61,206 nt of DNA from Gammaproteobacteria bacterium (GTDB taxonomy: Bacteria > Pseudomonadota > Gammaproteobacteria > Pseudomonadales > Azotimanducaceae). The stretch lies in assembly GCA_009837185.1 (NCBI GenBank), contig VXUA01000054.1, positions 1-61,206 on the forward strand, written 5' to 3'. The notes under the pieces are model-generated. The model saw only the letters and a program-made list of their open reading frames with translations. It was not told the DNA's origin and ran no database searches. Below are positions 55,400 through 61,206 of the stretch, one piece after another. A program made the position numbers and the translations under genes. Each line of letters opens with the position of its first letter. The first letter of the stretch is position 1.

Positions 55400-56947
55400 A
55401 TGAGTTCTACGTTTAGAAACAACCGAGACCGCCTCCAGCATCTCCGGGGCATATGGACTGTGGCTCAGCGAGAGATCGTTGCGATACTTCAAACAAAGGC
55501 ATACTGGATTGGTTGTCTTTTCGCTCCAGTGGGTTTGTCTTTCATGTTGTTCACATTTTGGCTCACCGTAAACTTGCTGAAAGACAGCTATGACGATCTC
55601 GACACGAATGTCCTCTCTATGCTGGGTTATGAGTATCAGTTCGACCAAATTCGCAGTTTCTTTTGGGGTGATCCATTGCACTATTACGTCGTCGACGACA
55701 GCGATCATCAGATGGTCGAGGCAGTACGTCTCGCTAAGCTAAAAAGGGATTATGAAACGTGGTATGGCAATTCACGCCGCGCGCCTGGCATTGAGGTATT
55801 CCAGGAACGCCTATCAAGTGATTCTGATTTGGGGCTAGAACACTTACTTCAGTACCGAAAGTTTCGCGAGATTCAAGAACCAAATGTATCCATCGAGACT
55901 CTCCAGTCTTGGATTGAAACGGGCAAAATCGTCGGTTATTTCGTCATCCCGAAAGAAATCTTGACTTCTAACCCAAGCGCGCTTTTCGTTCGTCCAAGTG
56001 GGGGAAGCAATGCTCATACGAAAAAGTTAGATGAACTAGAAGTATGGTTCGAAGACTTGGTTTCTAGTGTTCGCCAAGACAAGTTACTCGCAACAGGCAA
56101 CTTGGATATCGAACAGCGGCAACAACTACAAGCATCATTACAGGTAGCCATCGATCGAGTAGCCGTTCGTCCTAGTACAGATGTCGAAACACCGACTATT
56201 GCCAAAAACCTTCCAATATTGCAGATACCTATTGCTAATTGGGTGAAATCGGCAACTATTCCTTTTATTTATCTGTTCATCCTAATATCTGGAACAACGG
56301 CAAACGTGATGGTTACGAGCACTCTCGAAGAAAAGTCGAACCGTGTGGCTGAATTGCTCGCTGCGAGCCTGAACCCAAGTCAAATCTTGGATGGGAAACT
56401 GCTTGGAAACTGCGTGGTAATGTTAATTGGAATAGGGTGTGGATGCGTCCTCATAGGACCTCCACTTGTACTGTTGCTTGGTAGCTTGTCTGGACCGGAG
56501 ATGAACATAACCGCAACGGTATTACACTTGAGTAAATTGTCTACTTGGTTGTTATTCCTCTTTTTTGGAGTCGCTTTTTTTGGGTACATCCAAACGGCTC
56601 TAGGCTCATTGTGTGACGATGTTAAGGAGTTGTTTACCGTCATCTATCCAATATCGATGATTCAATTATTTTGTGTGATTCCTTCGGTTGTCTATGTTCT
56701 GTTCACTCCCGATGGTCGTGTAACGCAAGTATTAAGCTTCATACCCTTTTTAACACCGAGCGTGATGGTGAGTCGCTTGGCTTCTCTACCGACTTGGCCG
56801 ATGTACCTAGCGATTGTGCTGGTGATGGTTCTGAGCATCATTGCGATACGAAAGTTTTCAACCTCATTATTTGCGCATGGATTGGTGTCTGAGCGAGCAC
56901 CGCGGGGCATGAGAATGGTTTTTCGTCTCGCACGACGGCCTGTTTAG
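55400..56947 (+). CDS. ABC-2 type permease B (NatB-like)
   Basis: 515 residues from ATG 55400. Same architecture as permease A but clearly diverged: N-terminal helix (about 34-58), outer domain with IVGYFVIPKEIL, then EEKSNRVAELLAASLNPSQI followed by LDGKLLGN opening the membrane bundle, and LDDVKELFTVIYPISMIQLF-like later helices. The C-terminus ends in a short basic tail (RMVFRLARRPV). Probably a subunit of the same exporter as permeases A and C. Confidence 0.88.
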   Translation: MSSTFRNNRDRLQHLRGIWTVAQREIVAILQTKAYWIGCLFAPVGLSFMLFTFWLTVNLLKDSYDDLDTNVLSMLGYEYQFDQIRSFFWGDPLHYYVVDDSDHQMVEAVRLAKLKRDYETWYGNSRRAPGIEVFQERLSSDSDLGLEHLLQYRKFREIQEPNVSIETLQSWIETGKIVGYFVIPKEILTSNPSALFVRPSGGSNAHTKKLDELEVWFEDLVSSVRQDKLLATGNLDIEQRQQLQASLQVAIDRVAVRPSTDVETPTIAKNLPILQIPIANWVKSATIPFIYLFILISGTTANVMVTSTLEEKSNRVAELLAASLNPSQILDGKLLGNCVVMLIGIGCGCVLIGPPLVLLLGSLSGPEMNITATVLHLSKLSTWLLFLFFGVAFFGYIQTALGSLCDDVKELFTVIYPISMIQLFCVIPSVVYVLFTPDGRVTQVLSFIPFLTPSVMVSRLASLPTWPMYLAIVLVMVLSIIAIRKFSTSLFAHGLVSERAPRGMRMVFRLARRPV

Positions 56948-57016
56948 TTACTAACTTGGACAACTATTTCGGCATAGAGCAATTGAACAGAAGAGACTAA
57001 ACAATCTAGACCATCG

Positions 57017-58666
57017 ATGAGAAAGAATAGTCTAAAAACTGTGTGGGTCGTGATGTTGAACGAATGGTCTATGACCACGTTGAATCCGAGTTTCTGGATA
57101 GTTTCTTGCGCTACACCAACAATTCTCTTCGCGATGTATTTTCTCTTCCAATGGTTTCTTGGTGAGGATCCTAGAGAGACTTGGTTTAACGAGGAGACTG
57201 TCAAAAACTGGGAGTTCTTGCTAGGAGACGAGGGGCTAGGTCAGAATACCCGATCACCTAGAGTGTTGAGTTATGGGGTATTCGATCCGAGCGAATCATT
57301 CTCCGCCGAAATCCGAAGAGAAATAATCAACAATAACAGCTGTCTATTTCTCAAATCGACTCTAGGTATGAGCGCGGAAGATTTTGAAGCCTTCAGTGAT
57401 GTACATAGCGATAGCCACACATCGTTAGTACAAGAATTGGCCGTGCTACGGCAGCAATTTGATTCAATGTCGACAAACATGCTTGTTGACCAATTACTGA
57501 CCAGAGTCGAATTAAGCGAAGAAATATCAGATGTTGTTGAAATCTCAATTCTCCAGGAACGCGTTAAGCACTGGGTGGTGCATAACCAGACCGAAATTGT
57601 CGAGTCTATGCCCAATCTAACTTCAAATCTGTTTCGAGAGATACCTCCGTTAGATAACACTCACTCTAAAGACAATCTCGAATCTATGCTCGCACGTAGT
57701 GAAATCATCGGATACTTTGTCTTCCCCGAGAGTATTAGTAATGACTTGGACCATTTGCACTTCGTCACAACGGTGAGAACACCACGACGTGAATTCATTG
57801 ATCTTTTAAACTGGTATCGTAGCGTCGCTATGGATGTGCTCAGAAAACGCCGATACGAGGCGGAAGACATTGACTCTATCACACAAGCGTCGCTGTTGCA
57901 ACGGGTCGACGTTGTTCCTACCGACATTGAAGTCTCACTAACAGGGACTCGGATAACGACAGAAATCTTTGTACGAGTTCTTTACATCGTGTTGGCTTTG
58001 CTTATGTATCTTGTTTTTTTAGGGGGCTCTGTTCGCCTAGTCGCAAATGTAGTAGACGAAAAATCGAGCAAATTAGTGGACAACCTGTTGGCAAATCTAA
58101 GTCCTTCACATTTACTGGACGGCAAACTGTGGGGAACAGCTATGATTTCGCTGACCGTAATGGGGCTCTGGGTAGTCTTGATCTCCATTCTTGCGTTTGT
58201 AACAGGTCGTTTAGACTTCAATGTAAATCTCGATGTTTTCAGCATATTACTGCAGTCGACTGTCGTGTTCAATTTCATTCTTTTCCTACTACTAGCGTAC
58301 GCTTTTTATGGGTACTTATTTGTCGGTTTGGCTTCGTTGTTCAGCAAATTAAGTAATGCAATCAATACGTTTGTAGGCGTAGGATTGGGTATTGGATTTC
58401 TCTTTGTGTTCCCATCCCTCATCGTAATGTTCTTCAACCCGTTTGTCTGGTTACAAAATCTACTGAGTTTTATTCCATTAATGTCTCCTTTTGTCATGGT
58501 TGCTCGCTCAGGGTCACTACCAGGATGGGGAATGTATTGCACTATCGTGTGTATATTGGTTTTGAGCATATTTGCTTCGCGAGCACTTTCAAACCTCATG
58601 TTCAAACGAGGAATATCGAGCGAAGTTAGAGTTAAACCCTTGAAGTACCGAGCTGCGAAACACTAA
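57017..58666 (+). CDS. ABC-2 type permease C (NatB-like)
   Basis: 549 residues. N-terminal helix (about 25-50), outer domain of about 260 residues with IIGYFVFPESI, then DEKSSKLVDNLLANLSPSHL followed by LDGKLWGT and five further helices. Third diverged copy of the same permease type. It lies 69 bp after permease B. A 177-bp gap separates its stop from the convergent cytochrome gene. Confidence 0.88.
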   Translation: MRKNSLKTVWVVMLNEWSMTTLNPSFWIVSCATPTILFAMYFLFQWFLGEDPRETWFNEETVKNWEFLLGDEGLGQNTRSPRVLSYGVFDPSESFSAEIRREIINNNSCLFLKSTLGMSAEDFEAFSDVHSDSHTSLVQELAVLRQQFDSMSTNMLVDQLLTRVELSEEISDVVEISILQERVKHWVVHNQTEIVESMPNLTSNLFREIPPLDNTHSKDNLESMLARSEIIGYFVFPESISNDLDHLHFVTTVRTPRREFIDLLNWYRSVAMDVLRKRRYEAEDIDSITQASLLQRVDVVPTDIEVSLTGTRITTEIFVRVLYIVLALLMYLVFLGGSVRLVANVVDEKSSKLVDNLLANLSPSHLLDGKLWGTAMISLTVMGLWVVLISILAFVTGRLDFNVNLDVFSILLQSTVVFNFILFLLLAYAFYGYLFVGLASLFSKLSNAINTFVGVGLGIGFLFVFPSLIVMFFNPFVWLQNLLSFIPLMSPFVMVARSGSLPGWGMYCTIVCILVLSIFASRALSNLMFKRGISSEVRVKPLKYRAAKH

Positions 58667-58843
58667 GCTAAGCCGCGATCGTGGCGTTCGTAAAGGGACG
58701 ACCCAATGTGGATTAAACGAAACTAAAGCGAGAACGTGCTCTGCAACTGGAATGAAATCGACGAAGAGGGTATGACAGACGGAGACGAACGATTGTTGCT
58801 CGGTGCCAACCACAGTATGATTAGTCAGAGTACCCTGTGCCGA

Positions 58844-59341
58844 CTATTCTTCTTCTACAGTCTCTGATCGATCCGATTCTTGGGTATCAGATGAATCTGG
58901 GGAATCTTCATCATCCAATCCCGATTCATCTTCGCTCTCTGAGGATTGCAAATCTGATTGCGATAGTGATGTGAATGCTATTTGCTTCAGTTGCGCTCGA
59001 CGTACTCTTTGAGTCTTCGGTTTGCTGCTAACGCCGTAATAAGTGGACAAGTAATCGAGAACTTTGCTCTCATTGTCACCTAAGTCCCACAAATTCTCCT
59101 GAGCCTGCATGCGCTTGATCGCCTTTGACCAATTCTCCCGGTTGAGTTGCTGCTGAGTCAACAGTCGTTCCGAATGACACACGTTGCAATAGGCTTTGAT
59201 GAGCTTCCAATTTCCTTCAGCGTCCATGCGCAAACCGGACTTTGGGTCTACTTCTTCGGCTTCTTCATTCGCTAGACAGAAAACTGCCAGCCCGATGAAA
59301 AAGACGCTAGCTAACGTAAACCGCGATGCGATGGCACGCAT
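58844..59341 (-). CDS. Monoheme cytochrome c, sulfite dehydrogenase partner
   Basis: 165 residues: signal peptide MRAIASRFTLASVFFIGLAVFCLA, then a heme c motif C52-N-V-C55-H56 in IKAYCNVCHSERLL, and a helical fold with WSKAIKRMQAQENLWDL and DYLSTYYGV, in which Met is a likely sixth ligand. The last 40 residues are an acidic Ser/Asp/Glu-rich tail. Its start lies inside the end of the sulfite dehydrogenase gene (35-bp overlap), so the two are co-expressed; this is the SorAB type arrangement, with the cytochrome as electron acceptor in the periplasm. Confidence 0.87.
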   Translation of the reverse strand: MRAIASRFTLASVFFIGLAVFCLANEEAEEVDPKSGLRMDAEGNWKLIKAYCNVCHSERLLTQQQLNRENWSKAIKRMQAQENLWDLGDNESKVLDYLSTYYGVSSKPKTQRVRRAQLKQIAFTSLSQSDLQSSESEDESGLDDEDSPDSSDTQESDRSETVEEE

Positions 59342-60611
59342 TGTTTAAATATCCTTTTGGATTCCAATTTGGCAGCACCATTGGTTGGGAGTGCCCCTGA
59401 TCGTCTTCAGCCCGAGCCCAAATTTCGTAATAGCCTGTAGTGGGAAATTTAATGCTATGATCCCAATGTTGCCATGCTAATCGATTTACCGCAGGTTTAA
59501 GGTTCGCCTCTGACCAAGTCTGTCCAAAATCGATAGATACGTTCAAACTGCGAACTGAATTGTCTCCAGCCCATGCATGTCCGCGAACTTTTAGAGTGTC
59601 ATTTGCACCAATCTGAACTCCGGTTTTTGGAAAGGTGATTAATGACTTAACTGGCATGGCATGAATAATGCGCATGTCCTCATCGGCTACAGATGTACCT
59701 GGCGCAACAGGTATTCGAGGTACGCGATAGGATGGACTCTCCATTTTTGGTCCGTCGTGTACGGTATTTCGAATAGTGACGCGTCTTAACCATTTCCCAG
59801 AAACAGAACCGGGCCAACCACCAAATACCAATCTTAACGGATGACCATTCATCGGATGTAGGTCGTCCCCATTCATCCCCCAAACGATCATCGATTCGTC
59901 TTCCAGTGCTTTGTCGATTGGAACTCCGCGCGAAATCGTTACTCGTTCAGCGTCTCCACTCATATGGGTATCTGCACCATAGAAAGCGACATAGACAGCA
60001 TCTGGTTTGTAACCCACGTCTTCTAAAACATCTTTTAGACGGACACCGTTCCATTGGGGACATCCTACAGCCCCAAGAGACCATTGGTTCCCTGAAACCG
60101 GAGGATCGAATTCCGCGCGCCCGTTTCCTCCGCATTCAAGCACTAGTTGTCGACTAATATTTTCAAAACGTTCTTTTAAATTAGCAATCGTGTACGACTT
60201 GTATGCTCCAACTGATTCCCCTTCAAAGGTCAATGACCATGTACTCGCGTTCACATTCTCTGGAGGCTCACCGTAGTTTCGAATAAACAAACGATTGGCT
60301 GGGGTTACGTCATCGTTTAGCAAATGGGGTGGAGTTTCTGCGTTTACTGGACGGTCATTGAGCAATATCAACCCGTCTTTACCTTCAATTTGGAAAGCAG
60401 CATCAGAATTAGAGTGAGATGCGGGAATGATTCCTTGCGGTGCTGCGTGCGCGAATGGAACTCTTGCACCCACTAACGCACTAAAGGCTGCTAATCCTGA
60501 AACGAATCCTCGGCGGGTCACACGATCTGCACGACGACCCCATGCCTCCCAATCCGCTCGTTCTGGATCTTGGACAAACGTTTCGTGTATGCCACGTTCT
60601 CTGTTTTTCAT
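59307..60611 (-). CDS. Sulfite dehydrogenase, molybdopterin subunit (SorA/SoxC-like)
   Basis: 434 residues. A Tat signal (VTRRGFVSGLAAFSALVGA at about 31-49, cleavage near AHA) sends the folded enzyme to the periplasm. The sulfite-oxidase fold is recognised from the molybdenum-ligand Cys160 in LVLECGGNGRAEF, GAVGCPQWNGVRLKDVL, and a C-terminal dimerisation domain with VRGHAWAGDNSVRSLNVSID and YEIWARAEDDQGHSQP. The GGNGR form is that of SoxC-type proteins. It would oxidise sulfite to sulfate and pass electrons to the cytochrome encoded downstream. The full catalytic set cannot be verified by eye. Confidence 0.9.
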   Translation of the reverse strand: MKNRERGIHETFVQDPERADWEAWGRRADRVTRRGFVSGLAAFSALVGARVPFAHAAPQGIIPASHSNSDAAFQIEGKDGLILLNDRPVNAETPPHLLNDDVTPANRLFIRNYGEPPENVNASTWSLTFEGESVGAYKSYTIANLKERFENISRQLVLECGGNGRAEFDPPVSGNQWSLGAVGCPQWNGVRLKDVLEDVGYKPDAVYVAFYGADTHMSGDAERVTISRGVPIDKALEDESMIVWGMNGDDLHPMNGHPLRLVFGGWPGSVSGKWLRRVTIRNTVHDGPKMESPSYRVPRIPVAPGTSVADEDMRIIHAMPVKSLITFPKTGVQIGANDTLKVRGHAWAGDNSVRSLNVSIDFGQTWSEANLKPAVNRLAWQHWDHSIKFPTTGYYEIWARAEDDQGHSQPMVLPNWNPKGYLNNACHRIAVYVS

Positions 60612-60742
60612 CGTGTCGTAACTTTAAGTTTGACTATCTGTTATGTGTTACAGGTACCGAAAGTCACCTGGATCCGTGGTACCAATATTTAAACAAATCA
60701 TTCTAGGTATAGTCATGAAAACATGATTCAGTTTCGAAATTC

Positions 60743-60763
60743 GGTAGTGTCTCAGTTTGAAAT
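60743..60763. repeat. Solitary MITE terminus
   Basis: GGTAGTGTCTCAGTTTGAAAT: identical over 21 bases to the right terminus (reverse complement) of the element at 44335-44541. No matching opposite end was found between here and the window edge, and the following sequence is unlike the interior of that element. A remnant, or one end of a larger element continuing outside the window. Confidence 0.7.
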
Positions 60764-60844
60764 TGGAAATCGGTAGCAGAGCGTTGAATGTTTTCTTCGT
60801 GTTGTATATCATATTAACAAAACAACTAACCTAGGAGGTATTGG

Positions 60845-61063
60845 ATGCCTACCGGACCGCAGGGTCAATCGCGCCCGGCTGATACAGTTCAAAACGCTGT
60901 ACATGTTGCAAAGATTGCTACTGGTGAGATTGAAGAGACAAAACCCAAACCTTCGGGCAAAGCGCGTAGCGGTAAAGCGGGCGGCACTGCCAGAGCGAAG
61001 GCACTATCCAAAGAACGTAGAAGCGAAATAGCCAGACAAGCTGCACAAGCGCGCTGGTCGTAA
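60845..61063 (+). CDS. Small basic Lys/Arg/Ala-rich protein
   Basis: 72 residues preceded by a strong ribosome binding site (CTAGGAGGTATTGG). The C-terminal half KARSGKAGGTARAKALSKER followed by RSEIARQAAQARW is a widespread small-protein motif, basic and helical, likely to bind nucleic acid; function is not known. The stop overlaps the ATG of the methyltransferase fragment (TAATG at 61061-61065), so the two genes were coupled. It belongs to the mobile right edge of the window. Confidence 0.75.
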   Translation: MPTGPQGQSRPADTVQNAVHVAKIATGEIEETKPKPSGKARSGKAGGTARAKALSKERRSEIARQAAQARWS

Positions 61064-61152
61064 TGCACGATCCCAATTGGACGAACCAGACCGTATGGAC
61101 TGGTGACTGCCTCGACATCATGCGGGGCATGAACTCGGAGTGCATCGACCTC
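61063..61152 (+). pseudogene. DNA adenine methyltransferase, N-terminal fragment (second copy)
   Basis: From ATG 61063: NWTNQTVWTGDCLDIMRGMN then SECIDL, closely matching the fragment at 2630 (NWSNRTIWTGDNLPIMRGMN, SESVDL). The sequence breaks off just before the FYLDPPF catalytic motif, at the junction with an inverted IS30 transposase fragment near 61150. The frame stays open to the window edge but the residues after DLL are not methyltransferase. Confidence 0.8.
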
Positions 61153-61206
61153 TTAAGCTGGCTTGACCATCAATTTGAGTCTTACGCCCATGATAGAGTT
61201 CGGGAG
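61153..61206 (-). pseudogene. IS30-family transposase fragment (partial, continues beyond window)
   Basis: Read on the minus strand, the last 54 bases encode PELYHGRKTQIDGQASL, against PELYHGRKTPIDGQESL in the transposase at 45036 (codons around 45238-45288). The DNA is also clearly similar, with a handful of mismatches, so it is a related but not identical copy. The transposase frame is cut at SL by the methyltransferase fragment, so its C-terminal catalytic part is missing at this junction. Confidence 0.85.

Noticed and set aside
1-61206. CRISPR arrays or rRNA/tRNA genes
   Set aside because: No short regularly spaced repeats and no recognisable T-loop or rRNA segments were seen; a dedicated scan would be needed to be certain.

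Overview
This window looks like a chromosomal segment of an uncultivated, probably marine or host-associated gammaproteobacterium of moderate GC. The evidence is gene order: yajC-secD-secF, suhB, trmJ-iscS, ndk-rlmN-rodZ-hisS-yfgM-bamB-der, xseA, guaB-guaA, tadA and purL follow the same order as the well-known Pseudomonas-type locus. Several members of that locus are absent here: queA/tgt, cysE, iscR, iscU, iscA, hscBA, fdx, pilF and ispG. TTG initiation codons are unusually frequent among the housekeeping genes. No tRNA, rRNA or CRISPR array was recognised.

Layout. (1) 1-7051 is an accessory, decaying region. It holds a small Cys-rich ORF, the N-terminal half of a tyrosine recombinase, a C-terminal fragment with an HExxH zinc-protease signature, and a tandem array of four paralogous single-pass membrane proteins with a Cys-rich outer domain (two intact, two broken). 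The N-terminus of a DNA adenine methyltransferase is wedged into the start of the second paralog. The family is not one I recognise. (2) 7443-11090 holds a VOC protein and the yajC-secDF translocase accessory operon. (3) 11131-21544 holds a SuhB homologue that has lost its metal ligands, trmJ, an iscS without the IscU-binding tail, ndk, rlmN, rodZ, hisS, yfgM, bamB and der. (4) 21565-33867 holds an M23 peptidase, xseA, guaBA, an EF-G-like GTPase, tadA and purL. (5) 33885-40983 holds a DUF418 membrane protein, a gamma-carbonic anhydrase-like protein, purT, and a TonB-dependent receptor paired with a beta-propeller phytase lipoprotein, which reads as a phytate-phosphorus scavenging unit. (6) 41031-44278 holds selB and selA (selenocysteine incorporation). 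(7) 44335-46778 is an insertion hot spot with a 207-bp MITE-like element, an IS30-family element and a HigBA-like toxin-antitoxin pair. (8) 46927-60611 holds a Rieske oxygenase, SppA, a guanidinobutyrase-like ureohydrolase, murF, an ABC exporter with one ATPase and three paralogous ABC-2 permeases, and a sulfite dehydrogenase with its cytochrome c. (9) 60743-61206 is again mobile: a lone MITE terminus, a small basic protein, a second methyltransferase N-terminus, and an inverted IS30 transposase fragment that runs off the window.

Points most worth following up: the membrane-protein array with the HExxH fragment coupled to its first member; the dismantled ISC locus with a tail-less IscS; the catalytically dead SuhB; the perfect 12-bp hairpin inside the phytase signal peptide; and the one-ATPase/three-permease exporter.
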